From the NCBI RefSeq assembly GCF_900635815.1, contig NZ_LR134173.1, forward strand, positions 1,582,001 to 1,646,000: a stretch of 64,000 nucleotides of DNA, given 5' to 3'. Within the stretch, counting starts at the first letter, position 1; each line of letters begins with the position of its first letter. A program made the position numbers and the translations under genes. The notes under the pieces are model-generated. The model was not told the DNA's origin. It saw nothing but the letters and a program-made list of their open reading frames with translations, and made no database searches. Positions 36,329 to 44,798 of this stretch are shown here, piece by piece. Source of the stretch: Legionella cherrii (GTDB lineage: Bacteria > Pseudomonadota > Gammaproteobacteria > Legionellales > Legionellaceae).

Positions 36329-36895
36329 AGTACCCTCCAGTTTTCAAAATCAGTTATTTCTTAAATCCCGATATTTCCTCCCTAGAGAGGTTAGGGACAA
36401 TAAATAGCTGACCGCTCTAGGGTAAAGAGGGCAAAATAATAATAATAATAGTTTCGAAAGAGATTGCTGAGGGTAACGAATCAGGGCATAGCAGCGCTTT
36501 TGCAGTGAAAACTGCAGGGAGCGTATTGTGGTTACTATGGCGATGATTCATATTGAGTAAGATTGGTTAAATTTTATCTATTATTTGCTTAACATATCAA
36601 ATTAGACTTGATGCTGTCAATTTAATTTTTTGCGGCTGTACTGTTCCCACCTCATGAAACGAGGCAATCTCTTTATTTCCTTGTTTCCGTCATTCCCCGT
36701 TGCCCTGGGAATGACGGAAATGGAGGACAAGGTATCTTGAGGGAGGATGAGTATATTGATTAGGGCTAAATGAACCCTAACCCCAGCTCTTCTTCCGCTG
36801 GCGACAGCGGGGAGTTTTTTTAATGACAGCCAAGGTTAACCCACATTCCAAATTAAGTACTAAAATTAGCATATGGAGATAAAAAACTGACTGAT
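36329..36895. repeat. long intergenic region with dispersed hairpins
   Basis: 567 bases. Holds an (AAT)n run at about 36436-36450 and a perfect 14-bp inverted repeat TTTCCGTCATTCCC (36684-36697) / GGGAATGACGGAAA (36707-36720). A second repeat (about 36775-36815, AACCCTAACCCCAGCTCTTC...GACAGCGGGGAG) precedes a T-run at 36816-36821 and could end transcription. No ORF with a ribosome site. Confidence 0.5.
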
Positions 36896-38541
36896 ATGGA
36901 TATAAATTACAAACTCGCAAGGACTTCAATTGTCTTTAAAGATTACGTGAATAAGTATGCTTATATAGGATTATGCATTTCGGTGAGTAGCATAATTATT
37001 GCATCACTTGTTGTGTCATACCAAATAACAGGATTTATCAATCTAAATGGTTTTGTTCGTGCTCAAACAACAAATCCTGCCATTTGGGTTCTTGATCTGA
37101 GCCCATTTCTTTTCGCTTATTGGGGGCAGTCGTTTTGCTATGGATTGGCCAATACGGCAGAAACACTGGTTGCAGATAAAACTCAGGAACTTCTTTATAA
37201 AAGTGGCGATCTGGAAGCAAAACTAAAATATGAAAGTGAGCATGATTTTTTTACTCAGCTCCCTAATTCCCTACTTTTTCACGAGCAAATTAAGCAAGCC
37301 ATTCATAAGATTGAAACCCCGAATGAGTTGGCAGTTATTTTATTAAAATTGAATGATTTTAAATCGATTCACAACAATTTTGGTAATTTTAATGCCAATA
37401 GTGTCTTAATCCAGTTCGTAAAAAAATTAAAAGATATGTTGCTTTCTCCTTTTATGCTCCAGGCTACCATGGGTATTAATAGTGTGGCGCGAATGGAGGG
37501 TGATGAGTTTGCATTATTATTACCCCGATTGAATAAAGAGGTTAATTGGAACAAACTGCTGAATGCCATTATAGAAGCAACTACGCTCGATATTATAGTG
37601 GATAATATTCATATAAACATCTCCACCACGGCAGGTGCTGCCGTTTATCCCCATGATGGCAATAATGAAGTCACATTAGTGAATCATGCTCGGACAGCAG
37701 TTTTTCATGCAAGAAAAAGGACAAACCTTTCGCTCTTTATCATCCCGATATGGAAGAGGATTTCACTACCAACCGAATGGTGATGAATGGCTTAAAAAAA
37801 TCAATAGAAAATCAAGAAATGAAGATCTATTTTCAACCCATAGTGGAACTGGCAACAGGTAAAATTATAGGTGCTGAGGCTATGGTCAGCTTTGTACATG
37901 AAAAATATGGATTAATTAGTTTGGAAAAATTTAGCTCCCTAATTGAGGGCTCTAGTTTAAACCAACAATTAACCTCGTTTATGTTAACCCATGTCACCAA
38001 ACAATTGGCACTTTGGCATAATGCTGGACATAAAATTTTTGCATCAGTTAATTTATCCGTTCAAGACGCGATTGATAAAAAATTACCTGTTTTTATAAAG
38101 CAGTTGCTTCATGAAAATAAAATTTCATCCGAGTATTTAATCCTCGAATTTAATGAACGTGCTTGTTTGGCAGATCAAGAAAAATCTATACATGTATTAA
38201 ACCAAATAAGTCACTTAGGCGTTAAAATAGCGATACATGATTTCTGCAGTGGTTATGCTTCCTTTGTTTATCTGGTCAATTTTCCTATCTATGAAATAAA
38301 AATTGAGAAATCTCTTATTTTGAACATGGTGAAAGATAAGAAGAAGGCTAAAATTGTCGAAGCGATTATTAATCTGGCTAAAACCTTTGAGTTAGAGGTT
38401 TTGGCCGATGGGGTAGAAAATCGGGAAATTAGAGAGCAACTCAAGCAATATGGCTGTAAGTATGGGCAAGGACTTTATTTTTCTCGTCAAATGAGTCCTT
38501 ATGAATTTATGGCCTTGTTAAATTCAGGTGTTACAAAATAA
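36896..38541 (+). pseudogene. GGDEF-EAL protein split by a homopolymer frameshift, degenerate active sites
   Basis: Two frames (36896-37783 and 37750-38541) make one cyclic-di-GMP-type protein. The first has two membrane helices and a GGDEF domain (SEHDFFTQLPNSLLF ... VARMEGDEFALLLP, so EGDEF). The second is an EAL domain. Adding one A to the A5 run at 37714-37718 gives KKDKPFALYHPDMEED across the junction and a continuous ~548-residue protein. The EAL part is degenerate: AEAMV for EALLR, LEFNERA for LEITES, AIHDFCSGYAS for DDFGTGYSS. Even if intact it would probably be a c-di-GMP sensor or inactive. A sequencing error is possible at the A-run. Confidence 0.75.
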
Positions 38542-38574
38542 ACTAAATTGTAGAGCCCGTGGGCTCAATATTTC

Positions 38575-39155
38575 TTAATTAGTAAGGCCAGGTGTTTCTT
38601 CTGTGCCTTCTTGATCTTGTTTTTTAGTTGGAGCCGAAGTGGTTTCAGCGCTTGCAGGACTAAAACTGCCAAATTTTCCCAGGGCATCAGATAAAACATG
38701 GGGATCTTGAACCGTAACACTGGATTGTGCCAGTTCAGATGTTTTTGGTTTTGGAACGGATACATCCATTTCACGCTCTTGTTTCGGGTAGGTTTTAGAG
38801 AGTTCTTGTTCTTTTGGAGTCCCACTTTTAGTTTGAATCACTGCGCCGGTAAATCCTATTCTATCTGCGAAATCTATTGCACCCTCTACATATTCTTTAT
38901 TGGCTGACTCTAAAATTAACTGCACCTCTTTTCCAGCAAAAAAGCGATTAATTGTGCCATCAAATAAATAAGGTGCCAAATCTTCTTTGCGCTTGGTACA
39001 GAGGTTTAAATCACCTCTATAGGTCACTCTATTATAATCTAGACCCTGATCGGTAATGCCTTTCAATAAATCAAGCAGTTTCTGTTTTACAATCACATCA
39101 TCGTATGATGCAGGAAGATCTCCCTCTAAACTTTGCAAATCTGTTGATTTTAAAC
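38575..39155 (-). pseudogene. 3' part of an effector-like gene interrupted by an IS21-type element
   Basis: C-terminal ~193 codons of a gene cut by the insertion at 39161-41817. The sequence is soluble (GLKSTDLQSLEGDLPASYDD ... LILESANKEYVEGAIDFADR) and ends in a Ser/Thr/Glu-rich tail (TKKQDQEGTEETPGLTN), like Dot/Icm substrates. The frame continues upstream without a proper start, reading into the element; the apparent TTG start at 39138 is not supported by a ribosome site. Its N-terminal 38 codons lie at 41818-41932. Confidence 0.7.
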
Positions 39156-39160
39156 CTTCC
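39156..39160. repeat. left copy of 5-bp target-site duplication
   Basis: CTTCC immediately before the left terminal repeat; the same CTTCC follows the right terminal repeat at 41818-41822. Five bases is in the normal range for IS21-family insertions. Confidence 0.75.
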
Positions 39161-39313
39161 TGTGTAGCGACAATTAAAATTGCGTTTTTTCGGAAGCAAA
39201 AATACCCCCTTAAAATTCCCTTTTCTGCTGGTTAGTCAAAAGTTCTATTAGTCACCTATTATTAGTTGATTAGATTGTCTTTTTTAAAAATCGACAAAGG
39301 GACTTCTTGGCGA

Positions 39314-40788
39314 ATGACAATAACCAATCAGCAGGTAAAATTACTCATGAAAAAACTAAAAAAACATAACCAGGAAGTATCTGCCGCAAAATCAGGAATG
39401 TCAGCTAATACAGCAAGGAAATATATTAAGAGTGGTCAACTGCCGTCAGAGATGAGCAAGCCACATACTTGGAAAACCCGAGTTGATGCGTTTCTCTGAT
39501 GTTTGGGATGAGCTTGCAAAAATGCTGGAGGGTGCACCAGGGCTAGAAGCCAAGACACTGCTAATTATCTTATGGCAACGTGCCCCAGAACAATATAATC
39601 AAAAGCCATTTACGTACATTGCAACGACGGGTTCGCGATTGGCGGCTGGCCTTTGGAGCCGAACAAGCGGTTATTTTCAGGCAACATATTCAACCAGGTA
39701 AGCAAAGCCAGTCTGATTTTACGTGCATGAACTCACTTAACATCACCATTAATGGCCAACCATTTAAGCACCTCCTTTTTCATTTTATCCTGACGTATTC
39801 ACGCTGGGAGTCGATTAAAGTATGTTTCAGCGAAAGCTTTGAAAGTTTAGTCAGTGGTTTTGAAAAGGCAGTATGGGAACTAGGTTATGTCGCCGGTGAG
39901 CATCGTACAGATAACCTCACTGCAGCAACTAAAGCGATGGGGAGTAGGCGCGAGTTCACCGAGCGTTGGCAAATGGTTATGGCTCATTACCAAATCAAAC
40001 CAACTACTAATAATCCTGGAGTAAGCCATGAAAATGGCTCTATAGAAAAAAGCCATGATTTGTTGAAAAACGCGATTGACCAGACCTTGATGGTGCGTGG
40101 CTCTCGTGATTTCCTAACTCAAAAAGATTATATTGAGTTTTTGCAGAAAATAGTTGATGGGCGCAACAAATACCGGATGGCTCAGTTTGAGCAAGAAGAG
40201 GAGCTACTGCAAGAGCTTCCTGATAGAAAATGGAATTCACCTGAAATTGTTACTGCACGCGTGAGCTCAGGCAGCATTATCCAGCTTCTGGATAAGCCTT
40301 ATAGCGTCCCCAGCAGGCTAATTCACTATACATTAAAAGCTTATATTTATCCTGAAGAAATCATCTTGTTCTATGGCAACAAACAACTGCAGGTCATGCC
40401 AAGAAACTATGGTGATGGGCTTGAAGGGATTAACTACAGACACCTTATTGATGCTTTAGTTCGAAAGCCATCTGCTTTTGCTAATTATCGTTACCAAGGA
40501 GCCTTTTTCCCCAGGAGCTGCTTTCGTAAGGCTTATGATGAGCTTTGCAACAAGCGGCCAGCTAGTGCTGATAGAGTCTATTTAAAGATTCTGCAGTTAG
40601 CAAAAATTCAATCAGAACAGCAAGTTGCTCTTGCCCTTGAGTTATTGCTTGAGGCACGCGAAATCCCTCTTCTGGAACGGGTTAAGGAGTTAATCGATGT
40701 CTACCAAAAAGAGAAAAGAGCTGTTCACGTCATGGAGCCAAACCTGGCTGATTATGACAACTTATTGACCTCCTACAGGAGTCACTAA
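39314..40788 (+). pseudogene. istA: istA-type transposase, two frameshifts
   Basis: IS21 transposase in three frames. The first (ATG 39314) has the helix-turn-helix (VSAAKSGMSANTARKYIKSG) and stops at 39499. The second covers VWDELAKMLEGAPGLEAKTL. The third (open from 39580 to 40788) has the DDE core: QSDFTCMN, EHRTDNLTAA and GVSHENGSIEKSH. One extra base near 39494 (TTTCTCTGAT) and one extra A in TCAAAAGCC (about 39599-39606) account for both shifts. The C-terminal Mu-type beta domain is present. Confidence 0.82.
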
Positions 40789-40790
40789 GC

Positions 40791-41568
40791 ATGAACATCA
40801 ATTTGAATTTAACTCATAATTTAAATCAACTGCTGTCCAATTTAAAATTACCTATTTGCCTTAAAGATTATCTGGAGGTGGCACAGCGTTTGTGAGAAAG
40901 AAAAACTGTCTCATGTTGAATTCTTTTATGAAATTCTGCAAAGAGAAAGCGATTATCGCATGCAAAAAAAGATAGATAAGCTCGTCAAATCAGCTCAATT
41001 ACCGCGCGACAAGTTACTGTCTGATTTTGATATGACTCGTATTCCTGGGCTTGCGCCAAGCCAAATTATTCAATTGGCCGAAGGGGAGTTTATTGACCGA
41101 TACGGCAATGTATTAATTTTTGGAAACCCAGGTACTGGAAAAACCCACTTAAGTATAGGGCTTGCACGTGAATGGTGTTTGTCCGGAAGACGAGTTTGTT
41201 TTTACACTGCAGCGAGTCTTGTCCAGCAACTGCTGCAAGCGAAGCAGGTATTGAAGTTAGAGCAGTTCATCAAAAAGTTAGACCGATTTGAGTTGCTCAT
41301 TATTGATGATATCTCTTATGTCCCTTTTGAGCGTCATGAAACCGATGTACTATTCACGCTGATGGCCGCACGTTATGAGATGCGCAGTTTATTGATTACC
41401 AGTAATTTGCCATTCTCAAAATGGAACTCCATCTTTAAAGATGAAATGACTACGAATGCCGCCATTGATAGGCTTGTGCATCATGCAGTGATCCTTGAAC
41501 TCAATACATCGAGTTACCGTAGTGAGTGCGCCAAGAGGAATAAAGTAGAGCCCATCAACGCCGACTGA
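40791..41568 (+). pseudogene. istB: istB-type helper ATPase, frameshifted near its start
   Basis: The ATG at 40791, two bases after the istA stop, reads MNINLNLTHNLNQLLSNLKL and ends at TTG-TGA after DYLEVAQRL. Removing one T there (AGCGTTTGTGAGAAAG) joins EKEKLSHVEFFYEILQRESD and the rest. The downstream part is a good IstB ATPase: Walker A FGNPGTGKTHLSIGLA, Walker B LLIIDDISYVPF, and the sensor LLITSNLPFSKW. A shortened product from the ATG at 40960 (202 residues) could still be made. Confidence 0.8.
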
Positions 41569-41593
41569 CGCGCCTTCTGTGAAGGCTTGTCAA

Positions 41594-41640
41594 CCTAAGG
41601 CCAACTCTTCCCTATAGATCAGGAAAGAGTTGGCCTTAGG
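41594..41640 (+). terminator. long stem-loop behind istB
   Basis: CCTAAGGCCAACTCTTCC and GGAAAGAGTTGGCCTTAGG pair over about 18 bp with one bulged base, inside the element and 26 bases after the istB stop. Probably ends istAB transcription and may insulate against transcription from outside. Confidence 0.65.
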
Positions 41641-41817
41641 TCCTATAAAATTAAATCCTGAAAATCCCCAATTATTACTCCCCATCACTAATAAATTAAT
41701 AACGAAAAATAGAGACAAATTTAGTTTAATTGATGTACACTTCTGTTCCTGCAGAAAGGCTTATTTTAGCTTAATTTATTGCTGTCCTCTAAACGCAAAA
41801 ATAATTGTCGCTACACA

Positions 41818-41932
41818 CTTCCGTTTTAACGAGGGTAAAAGCATTAAGTTTGGACTGGACTTTTTCATGATAACTTGAGATAACCAGTGCTCCGCTGGGA
41901 GTGGCTGCATAGGTGATATAAATTTTGGGCAT
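41818..41932 (-). pseudogene. 5' part of the IS-interrupted effector-like gene
   Basis: ATG at 41932 preceded by AAAGAGGATATT. The first 38 codons (MPKIYITYAATPSGALVISS...FTLVKTE) run into the right terminal repeat and stop artificially at 41789. Joining codon 38 across one CTTCC copy to 39155 continues in frame (VKTEGLKSTDLQSLEG), giving 231 residues in all. The opening resembles a cytosolic protein; no signal peptide. Confidence 0.7.
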
Positions 41933-42010
41933 AATATCCTCTTTCTTATTCGAAAAATAAGATCAAATGAATTAATTATAATATAGACTATTTGTTTTAT
42001 TTTTGATTAA

Positions 42011-42853
42011 TTATTGGGGCGGTACACGAGTTGTTTGAACGGGTTCAAGTAACGCATCATATTGATTCATAAAAAAATCTTTTGCTTGGGACGGAGATTC
42101 AAATCCTAGAGAATTACTGTATTTAAGGCCTAGTCCCATACTTGCATTTTGTATGCTGTACTGGCTGTCCTTTAAAATGAGCTGGGCATAATCCAGCGAC
42201 TCTAAAACAAGAATATAGATTTCCTGGGCTTTTTCCAGTTCATGATTCTGGAGTAACCAGAAACAGTAATGAGCCATTGCCTCGGCGAAAACCATGTATC
42301 CGTAACTGCCATAATGGGGAAGCATGAGCTTGCTATTGGAGATCAGTTCTTGGTAAAGCGTTTCCGACTTTTTATTGTTTTCATGTTGAAGTTTTGAGTA
42401 AATGTATTCATTATAACGCTGAGTTGCATGAACAGAACCGTATCGAATCGCCATCTTAATCGCTTCCATCTCAGAGAATCCAAAATCAATTTTCATTTCT
42501 TTTCTTACTTCTTGAGAGAGATAATAAAAATAGGTGCCTCGGACTAGATTAAACTGATTTAATTGAGGATGAGAGAAAAACAAAATTAAAGGGAGATTTT
42601 TTTGCTGAGATAAGACCACACCAGCGGCAGACCAAATTTTTTCCCAGTAATCTTTGAGTTCCTCACGATTACAAAAGGCTTCAAAAGTACGGTCGTGATG
42701 AGCTATTCGAGCAATCGCTTCAATTTTTTGGTTTTTAATTAATGCCAGTTTTCTATTATCATTTGCCTGATTAAAAACATAAATAAATAATCGGTCTTGT
42801 GCTGTTAATTTTAATGCCGTATTGAACGTCTTAAAATTAAAAAATGAGTACAT
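42011..42853 (-). CDS. hypothetical helical protein, Legionella-type orphan
   Basis: A 280-residue protein of unknown function. It begins MYSFFNFKTFNTALKLTAQD, continues with IARIAHHDRTFEAFCNREEL and a long helical repeat-like region (AIKMAIRYGSVHATQRYNEYI; SYGYMVFAEAMAHYCFWLLQNHELEKAQEIY) that could be a TPR/Sel1-like solenoid. No signal peptide. Style is close to Legionella DUF5630-type proteins, but I cannot verify this. Monocistronic; flanked by the interrupted gene and an inverted-repeat pair. Confidence 0.6.
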   Translation of the reverse strand: MYSFFNFKTFNTALKLTAQDRLFIYVFNQANDNRKLALIKNQKIEAIARIAHHDRTFEAFCNREELKDYWEKIWSAAGVVLSQQKNLPLILFFSHPQLNQFNLVRGTYFYYLSQEVRKEMKIDFGFSEMEAIKMAIRYGSVHATQRYNEYIYSKLQHENNKKSETLYQELISNSKLMLPHYGSYGYMVFAEAMAHYCFWLLQNHELEKAQEIYILVLESLDYAQLILKDSQYSIQNASMGLGLKYSNSLGFESPSQAKDFFMNQYDALLEPVQTTRVPPQ

Positions 42854-42910
42854 ACTTTTTATGCCTTTTCTCTAAATTTTTAACCTATGGTTTAACACTG
42901 GTTTCAATTT

Positions 42911-43000
42911 CGTAGGTTGGGCCTTGGCCCAACATGATGATGCATTGCTTCTCAACATCGGCGATTATAAAAGAAATGTTGGGCCAAGGCCCAACCTACG
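42911..43000. repeat. perfect 25-bp inverted-repeat pair
   Basis: CGTAGGTTGGGCCTTGGCCC (continuing AACAT) at 42911-42935 and its exact inverse at 42976-43000, 40 bases apart. Each arm is itself a small hairpin (TTGGGCC-TT-GGCCCAA). A third copy of the core is at 55046-55067. Lies between two minus-strand genes and could act as a terminator of the upstream one, or be a REP-type element. Confidence 0.7.
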
Positions 43001-43067
43001 ATTGATAAAAGTGAACAAATTATTTGCATTATACAACTGAAAAATACCAGTTTCTATCTGTTTAGAC

Positions 43068-43970
43068 CTAAAAATAGCAATTTAGGGCTAAAGCGCCAGT
43101 GACGAATTCAGCCGCATGGGGTCCTGTGACAGAAAACCAAACACCGCCAATAAGACCCAGATTGGAGGTAAAATTATATTCAATGGCCGGAGCCAACGAA
43201 ACCTGTTCATTTGCTCTTCCCCCTATACCGGCAACTGTCCCGCCTGGGGTAAATCCGGGATTACCCTCAAAATTACTTCCTGGACTGTGTACATATAACA
43301 CTTCGAAAACAGGAACCCAGTTTTGTGTGAGTGTGTACTCAAATGCCAAGTCAGCAGAATAACTGTTATCAAGCTTTACCCTACCTACGGTATCGGGAGC
43401 ACCGCCAAAAACGTTCACTCCATGCACGGTTACATCACCAAATTTGGCACCCACCAGACTTAAACGGGTGCGTAAATAATGTTGGTTAGGCAATAGAACC
43501 AATTTTTGAAAGTTAAAACCAAGATAGGTTTGGAATGAACCTAAACCTGTTTGATCGGTACCCAATTTTTTGGGATCTAAATTTTCATAGCGTCCGGTGG
43601 GAAAAACTTCTTGGATTACGACACGAAGATCGGGAATCCAGGTGTTTTCTTTTGCACGCAAAACTTGCACCCCTGCAGCTAAGCTATAATCTCCGATGCC
43701 GTTTCCATGTTGGTTTTTATCCCAACTGTAATCATAAGGCAAAGCAGTTTGTAAATCTAAAAAGCTGAGCACCCCTAAACTCACAATAGGCGTCACTTCA
43801 AAATTTCTAAATCCATGGGGGTAGCCGCTAAAAAACGCATACGGTTCAAAATTAATATGGCCCGAGGGTATTGTTTTTCCAGCAGGGGCAAGTAAAGGTC
43901 CTGTGAACCATGGATCTGCACATGCTGCATTGACAAAAAATAATAATAAAAATAAGAGTTTTGATTTCAT
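43068..43970 (-). CDS. outer-membrane beta-barrel protein
   Basis: A 300-residue exported protein: signal peptide MKSKLLFLLLFFVNAACA, then alternating amphipathic strands (HINFEPYAFFSGYP, LDLQTALPYDYSW, LRTRLSLVGAKFG, SADLAFEYTLTQNW, GLIGGVWFSVTG) and a terminal aromatic residue (NCYF) as in outer-membrane barrels. The layout resembles the MetA-pathway / transporter-like barrel group. Probably a channel or surface protein; substrate unknown. Confidence 0.72.
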   Translation of the reverse strand: MKSKLLFLLLFFVNAACADPWFTGPLLAPAGKTIPSGHINFEPYAFFSGYPHGFRNFEVTPIVSLGVLSFLDLQTALPYDYSWDKNQHGNGIGDYSLAAGVQVLRAKENTWIPDLRVVIQEVFPTGRYENLDPKKLGTDQTGLGSFQTYLGFNFQKLVLLPNQHYLRTRLSLVGAKFGDVTVHGVNVFGGAPDTVGRVKLDNSYSADLAFEYTLTQNWVPVFEVLYVHSPGSNFEGNPGFTPGGTVAGIGGRANEQVSLAPAIEYNFTSNLGLIGGVWFSVTGPHAAEFVTGALALNCYF

Positions 43971-44232
43971 AATGAATGGATTAGGGTAAAAATTAAAATT
44001 TAAAACTTTTTTCTTATTAAGGGAATTTATTTTTAACGTATGGCTATGCTTTTTATAAAAAATCGTGTTGCCAAGGATGTTTTTGTAAAGATTATATGCA
44101 ATTTGATTTTTTAATGCATTTCGAGAAAGTAGGGATAGGATGTGCGGATGTAAGTCGACTTATGGGGCGTTATCAAGAGACTCTAGTTAAAATACTTTGT
44201 AGTCTCGGAGCACTTGGCTCCGAGTGGACTAT

Positions 44233-44478
44233 TTATTTTGCAGGAACTTCTTTCCACCAATTTGTTTGGGTTTCTGTTGCCCAGTGTCCTTCACGCATAC
44301 GAGCAACAAAGGCTTCTGCCTTTTCAGGAGTTGATGTTTTTTGATCTAATTTTATGCACCAATCCCAGTCACCTGATGTAGACCACATTTTTTCTACGCC
44401 ATCCCATTTTGCCATTGCATTCATGTCAGACATAGATTTATTACTTTTCATAAAAATTACACTGTTCCATGCATTCAT
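44233..44478 (-). CDS. small AsnC-ligand-like domain protein (dimeric alpha/beta barrel)
   Basis: An 81-residue protein. AAGGATATAAATA precedes the ATG. The core KWDGVEKMWSTSGDWDWCIKLDQ followed by a helix (STPEKAEAFVARMREGHW) resembles stand-alone Lrp/AsnC ligand-binding or ferredoxin-like barrels. It ends TNWWKEVPAK. No operon partner. Function unknown. Confidence 0.55.
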   Translation of the reverse strand: MNAWNSVIFMKSNKSMSDMNAMAKWDGVEKMWSTSGDWDWCIKLDQKTSTPEKAEAFVARMREGHWATETQTNWWKEVPAK

Positions 44479-44798
44479 TATTTATATCCTTATAAAAAAA
44501 TTTAAATAGTTGCTTGAATCGATGACTCAAGTTTTTTAAGAATAGAATAGTTTCAGAATTCTTTCCAATTTATCCAATGGATTTTTATTGTCGATTTTGA
44601 TTCTAATTTCTGAGGCGAGAGCCGAGATCGGCAAGGTACGTTGTCTAGGGAGGCTTAACCAATTAATTTATTTCCGAATTGATTTGCGGCATGGGTCGGA
44701 CAGTAAATTGTCCGACCTATGTGTAACCCAAAGAAGAATATTATTCTAAAGGAAGTTCCATTGGATCTTGGCTCCCAAAATTCTTTGGGTCTTAATTT
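44479..44798. terminator. intergenic region with strong stem-loop after the 1251-residue gene
   Basis: 320 bases between two minus-strand genes. A perfect stem GGTCGGACA-GTAAAT-TGTCCGACC (44694-44717) lies about 80 bases past the stop of the large gene and may terminate or stabilise its transcript. No ORF supported; the 5' end of the gap holds the ribosome site of the 81-residue gene. Confidence 0.5.

Larger units (their letters stand above)
39161..41817 (+). mobile_element. decayed IS21-family insertion sequence
   Basis: 2657 bp. Terminal inverted repeats start with TG: TGTGTAGCGACAATTA at 39161, and its inverse at the right end; over 27 bp (39161-39187 versus 41791-41817) 24 positions match. 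Inside are an istA-like transposase gene and an istB-like ATPase gene in the usual order, both frameshifted, then a hairpin at 41594-41640. Flanked by CTTCC duplications. It is inserted in the minus-strand gene whose parts lie at 38575-39155 and 41818-41932. With both genes broken it should be immobile unless helped in trans. Confidence 0.85.

Noticed and set aside
39196..41803. GCAAAAATA at 39196-39204 and again at 41795-41803, first taken as a 9-bp target duplication of the insertion
   Set aside because: Both copies lie within the terminal repeat regions of the element; the longer inverted match starting TGTGTAGCGAC and the flanking CTTCC pair define the true ends at 39161 and 41817.
41630..41878. 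82-codon plus-strand ORF across the right end of the IS element
   Set aside because: Spans the terminal repeat and antisense to the interrupted gene; no start signal.
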